A stretch of DNA of 64,000 nucleotides from Cervus elaphus (GCF_910594005.1 NC_057835.1:47950001-48014000); one strand, 5' to 3'; positions 45,036 to 57,335 are shown, counted from the first letter of the stretch. Notes: generated by a model from the letters alone, not told the origin. Numbers and translations: made by a program.

Positions 45036-45825
45036 ATCATAGGTGTTAGCTGGTAGGTGCAGGTCTTTTTAAAGACCTATCGACTTTGATCTGAAGTCCA
45101 GTTCCACAGACTAGAAATCCAGAGCTCTGTAAATATTTCTGCCAGTCCCCAAGTTTGGTTTTCTCTTATTTCTCTTTGCTTCCTTTCTACACCCATGCTT
45201 GATACTAGTCAGAATTAAGGTGAGTGTAAAATAGGGTGCCTTCACAACTTCTCTATCTCTTCCAATATTCACATACATACATCAGCAGTATTATGCACTC
45301 TTGAGAAAATGTAACTGCTGAGGGTAACAGGGCAGTGTCACCTCACACATCATGGAGCAACCTTATCATTGCATGAGCCCCATCCTCTCTTCCCTCTTCT
45401 AGCACCCTCCCTCTGGGGAGGGGCAAGAAAATCTGTTCCCTTAAGTCACCCAAAGCAGGAAAGCTCATATTTATCCCCACTGGGTCCAGCCTTCCACTCT
45501 AAGTGCTTTGCCCTACAAATAAGAGTTGTTTTTCCCTACAGGATTCTGGTGAATAAAATATTCTACATTCTGATATGTTATTCTGAATATAATAAGGAAC
45601 TCCCGATGGTGAGTTTCACTAAGCCTGTAATAAGTTTACCAGGGCAGCTACTGAGACTTTTTCTTCCCTAGGGTTCTTTACAAGGAGATATATATTAATG
45701 ATGTAGCTGAATGTGTTTCTACAGAGGGAGCCTGAAGTGCTCTATTTTTTCAACTGCCCTAATGATATAAGATCTTGCATTTACAATAGTGGTGTTGGAG
45801 CAGTGATCTTAGACACTTGGATTCA
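45036..45825. other. No gene seen
   Basis: The open frame 45369-45671 (100 codons) shows no recognisable domain or splice context. Confidence 0.4.
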
Positions 45826-45925
45826 CCAGAGCTCAGAAAGGTTCAGATACTTAATTAGCTGAAGAACAAAGAAGAAACTGGGTCTGCTGACCCTTAGTCC
45901 TATGCCCTTTCTACTACAAGCTCCA
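45826..45925 (-). mobile_element. MIR-like fragment (weak)
   Basis: 'agctcagaaaggttcagata' and 'aagaagaaactgggtctgct' suggest complement MIR. Short and diverged. Confidence 0.35.
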
Positions 45926-46649
45926 TTATGCCCAGTGCCCGAGCTCAGCCGAGTAAACCTCTGTAGACTTCTGATTAGAGACCAAGAGGTGCTCTTCCTG
46001 ATCAAGGCTGACCTCAAAGTTCTAACTCATTTATTTCTATTTTAGTTCTTCCAAAGAGAGAGAAAAAGGGAGAGAGAGAGGAAGATGCTTTTCTTTTTAA
46101 ATGATGCAGTGTTTGGAAACATCCCCAAAAAGGTTCTTTCCTTTTTTTAAAAATAAATCTCAGGGTTTGGTTTTGTTTGTTTGTTTGCTTGTTTTTGGTG
46201 AGGTTACTCTTCAAAAGGACCCGATGCACTTGGGTTGTGCAGCCATCTGCCACTACATGCTCAAGTATTGTGGTTAAAAAAAATCTGGCCACCCTGCCTT
46301 TGATATAGAAGAACCACATAGCGTTGAGTCATACAGTGTGGAGAGAACACAGCTAATTATGGGATATGCTGGGCCCAGAGAAGATGTTAACTGCTACATA
46401 ATTACAACTGCAATCCAAGGGGATGGAGTCATGGAAATTCAGTTAATATAAAGAAGTCAACAGAAAAATACTAAATTCTAAGCCACAGATTGCTGATATA
46501 TAATCTCCTTCTTAAACATTCTTCCAAATTTAAGATCTGGTTTGTCACCAACGATGTTGATAATCCTACAGCACTTTTTCACCATTAAATGAAATATTGT
46601 TTAACAATGCTGTGTTTTGATGACTGGAATGAAGATGAAAGAATGGCAT
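45926..46649. other. No gene seen; purine-rich 46053-46086
   Basis: A GA-rich low-complexity tract and a (GTTT)n-like run near 46168-46196. No exon or repeat family recognised. Confidence 0.45.
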
Positions 46650-46740
46650 CAGTTTCGCAGACACAAGACCTTGGTTCCAGCCTCAACTTGCCAATTAAAA
46701 GAGCAAGAGACCTTGGGCAAGTCACTTAATTTGGAAAGGG
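46650..46740 (+). mobile_element. MIR fragment
   Basis: 'acaagaccttggttccagcc' and 'gaccttgggcaagtcactta' match the MIR 5' half. It stops abruptly. Confidence 0.5.
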
Positions 46741-47235
46741 GGAAAGAAAGGAGTTAGTTAAGAGGATGTCTGAGGTTTTCTCTCATGACAGAAATAGTCT
46801 ATTTCAAAAGAGTCACTGATCATCAAGTTTATTTCACATAAGTATTTGGATTTCAAAGACGAATAAGATATAGTCTAATAGCCAACTTCACAAGGTTATT
46901 ACACTTTCTCTGAAGGTCTCATAATTTAGAAAGCTCATGACAGTAATAGAAACTTTACCTTTGGACATTTCTGCTATTTTTTCCTCAAATTTCAACTCAA
47001 ATTCTGATGAAGTAGAATAACTTCTCATGAGCAGTGGATTAAGAAGTTGAAAGGTAGAAAAGTAGAAATAAATCTTTCATGGGCAATATTTCACAGCCAC
47101 ATTCGATGATTCCTAGACTGTGTTCCACAACATTCTATTTATAGGACAAGAGGCTACAGGTTGAGACCAGTCAAGAAAGCCAAGGCATTTAAAAGAACTC
47201 TAGCATTGCAGTTGGTGTATTATACAGACTTCAGT
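46741..47235. other. No gene seen
   Basis: AT-rich unassigned DNA. Confidence 0.45.
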
Positions 47236-47441
47236 TAAGTGGGCTTCAGTGAAGTGGTAAAGAATCTGCCTGTCAATGCAGTAGACCCAAGAGACAGAAG
47301 TTCGATTCCTGGGTTAGGAAGATCTCCTTGGGTAGGAAATGGCAACCCACTTCAGTATTCTTGCCTGGAGAATTCCATGGACAGAAGAGCCTGGCGGGCT
47401 ACAGTCCATGGGGTCACAAACAGTTAGACACGACTGAGCAC
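47236..47441 (+). mobile_element. Bov-tA SINE ending in a CA repeat
   Basis: 'gtgggcttcagtgaagtgg' head (diverged), 'gttcgattcctgggttagga' B box, 'cagtattcttgcctggagaa' body and 'gacacgactgagcacgca' end. The tail runs into (CA)n at 47442-47460. Confidence 0.93.
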
Positions 47442-47460
47442 GCACACACACACACACACA
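47442..47460 (+). repeat. (CA)n microsatellite, SINE tail
   Basis: About nine CA units directly at the SINE 3' end, probably grown from the tail. Confidence 0.93.
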
Positions 47461-47611
47461 TGTGTCCATGTGTATGTATGTGCATGGAGTGCCATCCCTC
47501 AGGGGTAGAACGTGTGCCACAGTGGGGGATCTTAAACTGGGATTTGAATTAGAATCATATTAAGAACATATGTCACATTATAATGTTCTCATTCAGTGGC
47601 TCTGTAGTGAT

Positions 47612-47960
47612 ATTCTTATTTTTGTTTTTAAAATAACAACTTCATTGTGCTGTAATTAACATTCCATATGATTCACCCTTTTAAAGTGTACAATTCAGTG
47701 ATTGCTAGTACACTCACAAAGTTGTGCAATCATCACCACTGTATACTTTCAGCACAATCTCATCACTCCAAAGAGTAACTCTGCTACCTCAGGACCATGA
47801 GTGAAGTGAAGTGAGTGAAGTCGCTCAGTCGTGTCCAACTCTTTGTGACCCCATGGACTGTAGCCTACCAGGCTCCTCCGTTCATGGGATTTTCCAGGCA
47901 AGGACATGAGTAGTCACACCTAATTCCTCCTTCCCCATCCCCTGCCAACCATGTCCTTAT
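47612..47960 (-). mobile_element. Old L1M 3' region, split by a Bov-A
   Basis: 'gtaattaacattccatatga', 'aagtgtacaattcagtgatt', 'tgtgcaatcatcaccactgt' and, after the SINE, 'ccccatcccctgccaaccat' are the complement of L1M. Confidence 0.75.
47803..47900 (-). mobile_element. Truncated Bov-A/Bov-tA SINE with TSD
   Basis: Left end 'gaagtgaagtgagtgaagtc' and 'gctcagtcgtgtccaactct' to 'gggattttccaggca'. TSD 'aggaccatgagt' at 47791-47802 and 'aggacatgagt' at 47901-47911 (one base missing). The tRNA head is absent. Confidence 0.92.
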
Positions 47961-49734
47961 ATCTCAAGGGACAGTTATAAGAAGAAAATGGGTTTCCTGT
48001 CAGATCTACTAACTATTTTAATTCCCAAAGTTCCAGAAAAGTGATAAATAGGTAAGGGCTATGAGTTCCCACTTACATGAATTAGGAGACGTTCTGGGTT
48101 CAGGAAAATGCAAAACTGACTGGATAAACACTAAAATTATGATACCACTTGGGACTACAGTTTACTTTCTCAGACCAATTCCACAGCACTTTCAGAAAGT
48201 TCTCTTAAGAGACTTTTTCTTCCAAAGACCTCTGTGCTATCCAACTAACATAAATGGTAATAGGAACTATAATAGCAACAGGAACAGACTCTCCATGAGC
48301 TCTTGAAGAAACACCTCAAGCTGATCTTTTAACAGATGCCCAGCATCTGTCTTGTAGCCTGCTGGAGATGTGTGAGAGACATTAAAAATTTAACAAGAAA
48401 TTAAAAGATCCACTGCTTCCCAGAGATGCTGCCAAGGGCCAGATTTCTGGAGGCTGTCATCATTGTTAACAATTGGAAGTCATAGTAGTCACAACTCTGA
48501 TAATGACATCCCTTTATTGGGAGCTTCCCCTGGAAACAGCAGAAGCATTTTAAGCTGGTGGCACTATACTGTTCAACATGGCATGGTTGATGCATCAGTC
48601 AGGACTGAACTCAACCGCATGTGTCAAAAATCCACTTACAGCACATTAACTAAATACGAGTTTATTTTTCTTATGTAATAAGGTCCAGAGAAAGGTAGTT
48701 CAGGACTGGAGCAGCTACTCATGAATAACAAAACTCTTTCCACTTTCTTAGCTGCACATAACTGTAGTTCTTTATGTTTCCCTCATTCTGCCCACAGCTC
48801 AGATGAAGTACTTTTTAATCATCTTAAAATTATGAGAATGACAGTGCCACAGTTTGAGAAGGAAAAAACAAAAAAACAGCAGCTCCTCCAAAAGCTCGAG
48901 CCAGTAGACTTTTACTCACACTTCATTAGCTAAAACTAGGTCATATGACCAGGAGAGGCTTGGCTACCAAGAATTCCACAGAGGAAAGTAGAAAGTGTTG
49001 CTTCTCTACTAAAAACTGGGTTGCATTAATTGAAAGTGGAAAGGAGGAATATGCAGAAAAATAGGAGTATCTGCCACATGAGGTTTTCTTTTTCTTTTTT
49101 TTTTTTTTTAACACCCTCATAGCTATGTCTAAGTAAAAAACCTGATCTGAAGTTCATGGGTTTTTTTTGTTTAGGTACAAGATATTACTGACTAGTGCTA
49201 ATTTCAATTTAAAACTTCTAGTTACTCTTTATGTTACTCTAAGAGGCTGCAACTCAGGGTGGGGGGGATGGAAATATATATAAGTTTGACATTATAAGTT
49301 TTTAAGATGAGGGTCCTGCCTCAGACATGTATGAAGCTCCAGTAAACATAATGCTTTGCATAAAGAGGTCTACATTTCTTCTGAAGTATGAATGGGAGGG
49401 TTCCAGAAAATGAAGTCAGTTTTACCCCAAAGCCTGGCCAACTAAAGTGTACAGCACCTCCCCAGCAAACCATGCAAAGCGAGCATCAAGTTGCCTAAGA
49501 GAACACTGCATATAAATAAGAAGCTCCAATAAAATGTCTTCTTCAAAGTGTCTAAACAGTGAAGGAAAACAGAGAAGAATATTGGAGGACTTTCACACAG
49601 AACGGTGGTGCTCTCAGCCACAGACAGTGGGGTGCAGAGGGTTTCCAGCTGATGAATGTAAAGAGAGCATCCCTCAGCATGTTCCTCGGGTCCAGGGAGA
49701 AGGAAGCTACTCTCTGTTACAGGCTTAACTGTGT
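47961..49734. other. Repeat-poor DNA, no gene seen
   Basis: About 1.8 kb in which I recognise no repeat family apart from a T16-type tract near 49097-49112. Open frames (48061-48306, 48463-48678, 48721-48933) have no recognisable domains. Confidence 0.4.
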
Positions 49735-50172
49735 CCCCTGAAATTTACATCTGGAAGTCCCAACCCCTATATCTCAGAATGTGACTTTGTTTTGAACATG
49801 ACAGGTGTAATTAGTAAAGATGAGGGCACACTGGAACAGAGTGAGGCCTTGATCCAGTATAACTGATGTCTTTATACACAAGGGAAATTTGGACACAGAC
49901 AGCCACACAGGGAGAGAGACGTGTGACAATGAAGGTAGAGATCAGGACGATGCTTACACAAGACAAAGAACCCCAAAGAATGCTAGGAAACCACCAGAAG
50001 CTAGGAGAGAGGCATGGAACTGAATGTCTCCCAGAGTTCTCAGAAGGAAGCAACCCTGTTGAGACCGTGAACTTGGACTTGTAGTCTCCAGAACTGGGAG
50101 AGAAGACATTACTATTCTTTAAGCCACCTAGTTGGTTGCACTTTGTTGCACAGTCTGAGCTAACTAACACAC
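49735..50172 (+). mobile_element. MaLR LTR (MLT1-like), near full length
   Basis: 'ctgtgtcccctgaaatttac' start, 'tctcagaatgtgactttgtt', 'tagtaaagatgagggcaca', 'gaaaccaccagaagctagga', 'gagaggcatggaactgaatg' and the end 'aagccacctagttggttgca', all in order. Confidence 0.88.
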
Positions 50173-50434
50173 TCTCTAAAGAAAGATGATGATAATTGGC
50201 TTTAGTTTTTTCATCAAGGCAACAGATCTGAAGGCTACAGACCTAAGCAAATAGTGATTTTCCAGGATATCAACTTTACCCCTTCTGATGGTTGCACAGT
50301 CTTACTAAGTTAATCAACAAAAGACATATGGGAACGCTGTGGCCTTGAATTCCAAAGAGTCTCTCTAGTTTGTGTTTATGAATTTCCATATGGGGGGAAG
50401 CCACAGTTGGAATCAGAAGCTAAAGTTTCATTCG

Positions 50435-50620
50435 GTACCATGCTAATTAATTGGCTGAGGAACTTTGGCAAATGACTCATATTCTCTGAAATTCAGTTAG
50501 TTATAATTACCTTTAAAATGGTGACAATACCTAGTCCAAAGGAATGCTCTGAAGATTAAATGATGCAATGTAATACACACAGTTCTGTGGATGGCACTTA
50601 GTAATCTTTCAAGAAATTTT
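50435..50620 (+). mobile_element. MIR SINE
   Basis: 'gaactttggcaaatgactca', 'tacctttaaaatggtgacaa', 'gaagattaaatgatgcaatg' and 'tctgtggatggcacttagta' are MIR landmarks in order. Confidence 0.7.
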
Positions 50621-50653
50621 AATAAGGTTAACACTCCTGTGTTGTATCTACAC

Positions 50654-52814
50654 CAGTTCAGTTCAGTTGCTCAGTCATGTCCGATTCTTTGCAAACCCAT
50701 GGACTGCAACAAACTAGGCATCCCTGTCCTTCACCAACTACTGGAGCTTGCTCAAACTTATGTCCATTGAGTCAGTGATGCCATCCAAGCATCTCATCCT
50801 CTGTCGTCCCCTTCTCCTCCTGCCTTCAATCTTTCCCAGCATCAGGGTCTTTTCTAAGGAGTCAGTTCTTTGCTTCAGGTGGCCAAAGTATTGGATCTTC
50901 AGCTTCAACATCAGTCCTTCCAATGAATATTCAGGACTGATTTCCTTTAGGATTGAAATGGTTTGATTGCCTTGCAGTCCAAGGACTATCAAGAGTTTTC
51001 TCCAACACCACAGTTCAAAAGCATCAATTCTTCAGTGCTGACATAGTCCAACTCTCACATTCATACATGACTACTGGAAAAACCATAGCTTTGACTAGAC
51101 GGACCTTTGTTGGCAAAGTAATATCTCTGCTTTTTAATATGCTGTCTAGGTTGGTCATAGCTTTTCTTCCAAGGAGTAAGAGTCTTTCAATTTTATGGCT
51201 GCAGTGATTTTGGAGCCCCCAAAAATAAAGTCTCACTGTTTCCATTATTTTCCCATGTATTTGACATGAAGTAATGAAACCAGATGCCATGATCTTAGTT
51301 TTCTGAATGTTGAGTTTTAAGGCAACTTTTTCACTCTCCTCATTCACTTTCATCAAGAGGCTCTTTAGTTCTTCTTCGCTTTCTGCCATAAGGGTGGTGT
51401 CATATGCATATATGAGATTATTGATATTTCTCCCGGCAATCCTGTGCTTCATCCAGCACGGCATTTCGCATGATGTACTCTGCATATAAGTTTAATAAGC
51501 AGGGTGACAATATACAGCCTTGACGGGCTCCTTTCCCGATTTGGAACCAGTCTGTTGCTCCATGTCCAGTTCTACCTATTGCTTCTTGACCTGAATACAG
51601 ATTACTCAGGAGGCAGGTCAGGGGGTCTGGTATTCCCATCTCTTTTAGAATTTTCCATTGTTTGTTGTGATCCACACAGTCAAAAGTTTTGATATAGTCA
51701 ATAAAGCAGAAGTAGATGTTTTCCTGGAACTCTCTTGCTTTTTTTATGATCGAACAGATGTTGGCAATTTGATCTCTGGTTCCTCTGTTTTTTCTAAATC
51801 CCATTTGAACATCAGAAGTTCACAGTTCACATACTGTTGAAGCTTTGCTTGGAGAATTTTGAGCATTACTTTGCTAGAGTGTAAGATGAGTGCAATTGTG
51901 CAGTAGTTTGAACATTCTTTGCCATTGTCTTTCTTTGGGATTGGAATGAAAACTGACCATTCCTGTGGTCTCTGCTGAGTTTTCCACACTTGCTGGCATA
52001 TTGAATGCAGCACTTTCTCAGCATCATCTTTTAGACTTTGAAATAGCTCAATTGGAATTCTATCACCTGCATTAGCTTTGTTCATAGTGATGCTTCCTAA
52101 GTCCCACTTAACTTTCCACTCCAGGATGTCTGGCTCTAGTCCAGTGATCACACCATCATGGTTATTTAGGGCATGAAGATCTTTTTTGTATAGTTCTATG
52201 TATTCTTGCCACCTCTTCTTAATATCTTCTGCTTATGTTAGGTCCATACCATTTCTGGACCACTTATTGTACTCATCTTTGCATGAAATGTTCCCTTGGT
52301 ACTTCTAATTTTCTTGAAGAGATCTCTAGTCTTTCCCATTCTATTGCTTTCCTCTATTTCTTTGCTGTGATCACTGAGGAAGGCTTTTTTATCTCTCCTG
52401 GCTATTCTTTGGAACTCTGCATTCAAATGTGTATATCTTTCCTTTTCTCCTTTGCCTTTAGCTTCTCTTCTTTTCTCAGTTATTTGTAAGGCCTCTTCAT
52501 ACAGCCATTTTGCCTTTTTGCATTTCTTTTTCTTGGGGATGGTCTTGATCACTGCCTCCTGCACAATGCCATGAACCTCCATCCATAGTTCCTCAGGGAC
52601 TCTATCTGTCAGATATAATCCCTTGAATCTATTTGTTACTTCCACTGCATAATCATAAGGGATTTGATTTAGGTCATACCTGCATGACCCAGTGGTTTTC
52701 CCTACTTTCTTCAATTTAAGTCTGAATTTTGCAATAAGGAGTTCATGATCTGAGCCACAGTCAGTTCCTGGTCTTGTTTTTGCTGACTGTATAGAGCTTC
52801 TCCATCTACAGATA
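50654..52814 (-). mobile_element. BovB (RTE) LINE, ~2.15 kb, longest copy
   Basis: Left end 'cagttcagttcagttgctca'. Right end at about 52807 in the endonuclease-to-RT junction. A likely TSD 'gtatctaca' lies at 50644-50652 and 52815-52823; local repetition of 'atctaca' makes this less certain. It includes the C-terminal end of the endonuclease domain (SDH motif), the linker and the RT. Confidence 0.92.
50738..52800 (-). pseudogene. BovB endonuclease-end/RT ORF remnant, inactive
   Basis: Minus-strand pieces: 52238-52921 (contains 'GSDHELLIAKFRLKLKKVG', the SDH of APE-type endonucleases, and 'NRMGKTRDLFKKIRSTKG'); 51744-52151 ('SVFIPIPKKDNGKECSN'); 51418-51804 ('FIDYIKTFDCVDHNKQ', where the palm-A FIDYAKAFD-type block is altered); 51024-51485 (YXDD box reads YAYD, so the first catalytic Asp is Tyr); and 50738-50992. 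Frameshifts and stops separate them. The first piece runs past the element into flanking DNA at its N-terminus. Confidence 0.9.
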
Positions 52815-52988
52815 GTATCTACAGATGGTGCTATAGTAGAATAAAACATGATTTCTGAGGCATAATCAACTCTCAATAATCTATAACTATAAGAAAAGGT
52901 TATTATAGGAAGTAAAACCATTAGTAACTAATCTAAAAACTATGTTTTCCAAATGAAGATTTTTATTGTTTTTCATTACAGAACTTAT

Positions 52989-53206
52989 ATGTGTGCATGC
53001 GTGCTAAGTCATTTAAGTCATGCCTGACTCTCTGCGACCCTATGGACTCTAGCCCCCCAGGCTTCTTTGTCCACTGGGATTCTCCAGGCAAGAATTCTGG
53101 AGTGGTTTGCCATGCCTTCCTGAAGGGGATCTTCCCAATCCATGTCTCTTATGTCCCCCGCATTGGCATCAGGTTCTTCACCACTAGTGCCACCTGGGAA
53201 GTCCAT
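52989..53206 (-). mobile_element. Bov-tA SINE with TSD
   Basis: 'gcatgcgtgctaagtcattt', 'tctccaggcaagaattctgg' and 'gtgccacctgggaagtcc'. The B-box region is partly deleted ('ttcccaatccatgtctct'). TSD 'agaacttat' at 52980-52988 and 53207-53215. Confidence 0.94.
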
Positions 53207-53940
53207 AGAACTTATGTATGCTCATTATAAAATGTGTAAATGATATAAATATGTATAAGGTAGAATTATAATTGTATATTTCCCAAATCCAAGGTTCAGT
53301 GCTTATTTTTCACATTTCTTTATATATGTCTCTGTGTTTAATATAAATTTTTATAAATTATTTTAAACAAAATTGGATCATATTCTGTGTGCTCCCAACA
53401 GATTGATTCAGCTCTGTTCAATAATGTATCTTCAACCTTTCATGCCATACATACTACAAGCTCTATTTCAATGTTTCAAATGTTGTATAGTGACTTCCCT
53501 GGTAGTCCACTGGTAAAGAACCCACCTGCCAATGCAGAGGACATGGCTTTCATCCCTGGTTCGGGAAGATTCCACATGCCACAGGGCAACTAAACCCATG
53601 TGCCACAACCACTCAACTTGCACTCTGGAGCCCACAAGCTGCAACTACTGAGTCCATGCAGGTTGCAACTACTGAGGTTTGCACATCTTAGGGCCTGTGC
53701 TCTGCAACAAGAGAAACCACTGCAACGAGAAGCCTGCACACTGCAACTAAAGAAAGCTCACACACGGTGACAAAAACTCAGCACAGCCAAAAATAAAGTA
53801 AATTTTTTTAAAAAAATGCTGTATAATAATGATGTTTTATGGATATACAAAATATATTTACTCAAGTTGTTTGAACACTCAGATTTGCCTGCAAATTGTA
53901 AAATTCACAACGTTATAATAAATAAAAACTACATTTTAGA
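53207..53940 (-). mobile_element. Old L1M 3' region, split by CHR
   Basis: 'aaaatgtgtaaatgatataa' region, 'aacaaaattggatcatattc' near 53368 and 'tatcttcaacctttcatgcc' near 53427, resuming after the CHR with 'gatgttttatggatatacaa' and 'ctgcaaattgtaaaa', fit the complement of an ancient L1M. Confidence 0.5.
53490..53813 (+). mobile_element. CHR-type SINE, full length (~320 bp)
   Basis: tRNA-like head 'gtgacttccctggtagtcca' and 'catccctggttcgggaagat', then the long tail region 'gcaactactgagtccatgca', 'gctctgcaacaagagaaacc' and 'acagccaaaaataaagtaaa'. TSD 'aaatgttgtata' at 53478-53489 and 'aaatgctgtata' at 53814-53825, one mismatch. Confidence 0.94.
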
Positions 53941-53941
53941 A

Positions 53942-54158
53942 GGGGCTTTCCAGGTGGCTCAGTGGTAAAGAATCTGCCTGCCAATGCCAGAGACACATGT
54001 TCAAGCCGTGGGTCGGGAGATTCCCTGGAGGAGGAAATGGCAACCCACTCCAGTATTCTTGCTTAGGAAATCCCACAGTCAGAGAAGCCTGGTGGGCTAC
54101 AGTCCATGGGGTCGCAAAACAATCAGACATGACTCAGCAACTAAACACCACCACCACT
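53942..54158 (+). mobile_element. Bov-tA SINE with (ACC)n tail
   Basis: 'ggggctttccaggtggctca', 'ccactccagtattcttgctt' and 'cagacatgactcagcaacta' then 'aaacaccaccaccactg'. The B box is altered ('gttcaagccgtgggtcg'). Confidence 0.93.
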
Positions 54159-55040
54159 GTGGAGAATGAATCTATTTTCTCCAGTCTTTTGAAAATAAAA
54201 CAAGGCATTGTTGGAAGGAAGAAAGAAAATGAAAAGGGGAATGTTTATTCATTTATCTAATAATCTTGGTTTATATAACATCAAATAACACATTTGTAGG
54301 TTGTCTTGTTGAATTTTACTGATAACTTTCCTGAATGAGAATTAACTGAATTGAGTGGCACTCTCTAGGTCACGTGTACACAGCTTTAGATAAAAGCTAT
54401 ACGATCCAATAAAAACTGATCTTCATTGAACATGTAATGAATTTCATCTCAATAATCTAGTCTCAGGTTTTCATAATTTTTCCAACATTTTGACATCCTG
54501 CAGGAATCCCACTGTGAATCACCTCTAAAGCCAGATGGCAAAGCCTCTCAAATGACATGCCCGGAACTCACCCAGGCAGACATCCTAGGATCTTAGCTTC
54601 ATTTTGCAGATGAAATAAAACAAGGTTTTGACTTAACATTCATTAAGAGAAAGAAGGAAAATATTTTTCTTCTGTGTTAACTTTGGGAGTGTTAAGCAAT
54701 GCAAACATTTTAGAGGCAGCAGTTCTTGATACCATGCGGGCAGACATTCTGTGCCAAGAGACACCCTTGCTTGGAAAGACAACTCTTCTTTCTCTAGTGG
54801 GTCTACGTATACTATGCGGTTTCCATCAAAACTCCGCTGAGAGTTTTCAAAAGGATATTGACTAGCTCTTCCCAAAGTCATCAAAAGAGCAGATTCTAAG
54901 AATAGCCAAAATAGTCTGTATCAAAAAAGACAAAACTCAATGTACCAAATCAAAATGTAAAGTGATAGTTATTAAAATATTGGGGTGACTAATGGGAATT
55001 GACTAATTGAAACAGAATATAAAAGTCTGGAAATGAACAT
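54159..55040. other. No gene seen
   Basis: Two overlapping frames at 54633-54884 (minus) and 54674-54865 (plus) have no domain. No repeat assigned. Confidence 0.4.
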
Positions 55041-55041
55041 A

Positions 55042-55068
55042 TGTGTGTGTGTGTGTGTGTGTGTGTGT
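55042..55068 (+). repeat. (TG)n microsatellite
   Basis: About 13 TG units. Confidence 0.97.
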
Positions 55069-55310
55069 ATACACATGAGAGTTTATTATGTGATAGAGGT
55101 GATAGCTCAATTTAGAGGTAAAATTGTTTGCTACTTAAAATGCAGATAGAAAAAGTAGACATCTATTTGAAAAAATAAGCTATTTATTTCATTATATACA
55201 CAAATGAAAGAATCAAATATATAACAGAAGCTTCAAAAAGCAGCAGAAGGAAAAAGATTCTAATAAGACTATTAACAAATTTTGGGCTGATTTATGAACA
55301 GAAAGCCCTG

Positions 55311-55530
55311 GGCCATGTGCTCAGTTACCAGTCCTGTCTGACTCTTGGCGACCCTACGGCCTAAAGCCTGCCAAGCTCCTCGGTCCATAGGATTCTCCAG
55401 GCAAGAATACTGGAATGGGTTGCCATGCCCTCCTTCATAGGATCTTCCCGACCCAGGGATCGAAACCACATCTCCCGCATCTCTAGCATTGCAGGCAGAT
55501 TCTTTACCTGTTGAGCCACCAGGGGGGCCT
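55311..55530 (-). mobile_element. Bov-tA SINE
   Basis: 'gtgctcagttaccagtcctg', 'ccaggcaagaatactggaat', 'acccagggatcgaaaccaca' and 'tgagccaccaggggggcct'. The A-box complement is kept and no clear TSD is seen. It runs into an (AC)n tract. Confidence 0.93.
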
Positions 55531-55532
55531 AG

Positions 55533-55534
<2 letters not shown>

Positions 55535-55568
<34 letters not shown>
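55535..55568 (+). repeat. (AC)n microsatellite
   Basis: About 17 AC units adjoining the head side of a minus-strand Bov-tA. Confidence 0.97.
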
Positions 55569-55570
<2 letters not shown>

Positions 55571-55654
55571 CAAAGTCTTTTTAAGTAAGACACAAAACTC
55601 AAAGGATACATATACAAACATTGATAGATTTTACTAAATCTTTCAAATTAGTTA

Positions 55655-56210
55655 CTTTGAAAAATATCATAAAGATTCTTCAAAAAATAAAGAAAAGTGG
55701 GGGAAAATATTTACAAAAACTATCAACACTCACAATATTAACAGCTCTTACAAGTCTAAGAATAACGTATTGAAACCACTGGGGAAAATGCACAAAGAAT
55801 TTGAATAGACAGTTCAAAAAAAGAGAGAGCAAATCATCAATAAATATTAAACAATATTCATCCTTGTGGTTACCAAGGAGCTAGAAATAATTAAAACAAC
55901 ACTAACATGACATTTTCACCTATCAGATATACAATAATTAAAAAATCATATCTAATAACAACAAAAGTGTAGGAAAATGGACATTCAGCACTGGATGCAA
56001 GAGAACAGCCTTTTCACAACGTGATTCTATAGTGTTCATCACATTCAAATGCATTTATATTTTGGCCCAGTAATCTTACCTTCCAGTTTCTCTCCCAGAA
56101 GCCCACTCACAATTGCTGAAAGATATTTGTGCAAAGGTGTTGCTGCTGCTGCTAAGTCACTATTGCACCATTATTTTCTAAGTTACCCGTGAAGCACATG
56201 CCAACTACAT
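55655..56210 (+). mobile_element. Old L1M, ORF2-end remnant
   Basis: 'gacattttcacctatcagat' near 55911, 'atgcatttatattttggccc' near 56049 and 'gatatttgtgcaaaggtg' near 56122 follow ancient L1M ORF2 sequence. No open frame left. Confidence 0.6.
56141..56160 (-). mobile_element. ~20-bp Bov-A end micro-fragment (tentative)
   Basis: 'gctgctgctgctaagtcact' equals the left end seen in reverse Bov-A-type SINEs and interrupts the L1M remnant. It is too short to be sure, and any TSD is trivial. Confidence 0.45.
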
Positions 56211-57335
56211 AAAACATGTTAAAATTTAAAAAATGATTAATGGGTGACTAGAAGGCTCGAAGGGACAAAAATAGCAAGGAGAAACCTGGCTGGAGTGAAC
56301 ACTCTACAACTCAGTTCAATAAAAAGGCTGGAGGAGACACAGGGTAGAAAGAAACCATGTTTTTTTTTCAGACTCTCTCATTTCAAGAAAGATCTAAACC
56401 TTGTGTATAAAATATTAGAATCAGATTTCTGTTTTGCATCCTAATTGTGTTTCTTTTCTACCTGAAGTCAAGATGCTCCTTAAGAAATCTTAAATGAATA
56501 AGAGGTTTTACATCAGTGCCTTCTAGTTCTGATGTCCAAAGCTAAAATGAATAATGACTGTCTTCAGCTGAAAACACACTCTTTCAGGGCACTAAACAAA
56601 GTCACATATTTACTAAAGCTAAGAGGCAAAGCTATCATCAAGGAAACATTGCTCATCGGGCCAGAGTCAGAGTTGTATCCTCACCAATAGACGTCTATAA
56701 TATTCTTTTCTCTGCTTTTTGCTAAAGGTTCATGCAGTTCGAACTTCTACAGCCATGTTTATCTACCTAATTACATATTGCAACCTGCATTTGGAAGGCT
56801 AGTTCCATTTCATTACAGCTTCCCACAGACAAAACAAAAATATTTGTTTAAACTCATCCATTGAACCAAAAAAGTGACTACTGTTTTCCTATTCAACTGA
56901 TACCAATATTGAATCTGAACACTAAAATGATGAAAGATATTTGTCTGGCTGAACAGAGAACAAGAGATCTTAGGCTCAAAGTACATCACCACATCCTTCC
57001 TTCAAAATGGGTTCATAAGTAGTATGCAAAACTCAGTTTTTGTATCACTGGGAAGACACTATTCTATTCCAAGTCCTTTTAACCAGACACCTGCTTCCAA
57101 CCACTAGTGATGCTTAAGTCTTTCTCACTTGGCTTACCCTATCTCCCCAAACCAAAGGAGTAGGTCTATCCCAGGATGGTACATGCTTCATTAACAGTTA
57201 GCATTCCCACAGATCCCTCTGGATCCCTATCATAGTATATTCTTTTAGAGCTTCTTGCAAATAGAGATTCCACTTATCTGCATTATGAGGTATTGGGTAT
57301 CCAGAAAGAATGATTAAGGCTTAGGACTTAAAATT
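56211..57335. other. No gene seen
   Basis: About 1.1 kb with no recognisable repeat or exon. Confidence 0.4.

Noticed and set aside
52238..52921. Longest open frame in the window (227 codons, minus) as a possible host gene
   Set aside because: It is BovB: the end of an APE-type endonuclease (SDH motif) and the RT linker, with its N-terminal part read from unrelated flanking DNA. The rest of the ORF is broken.
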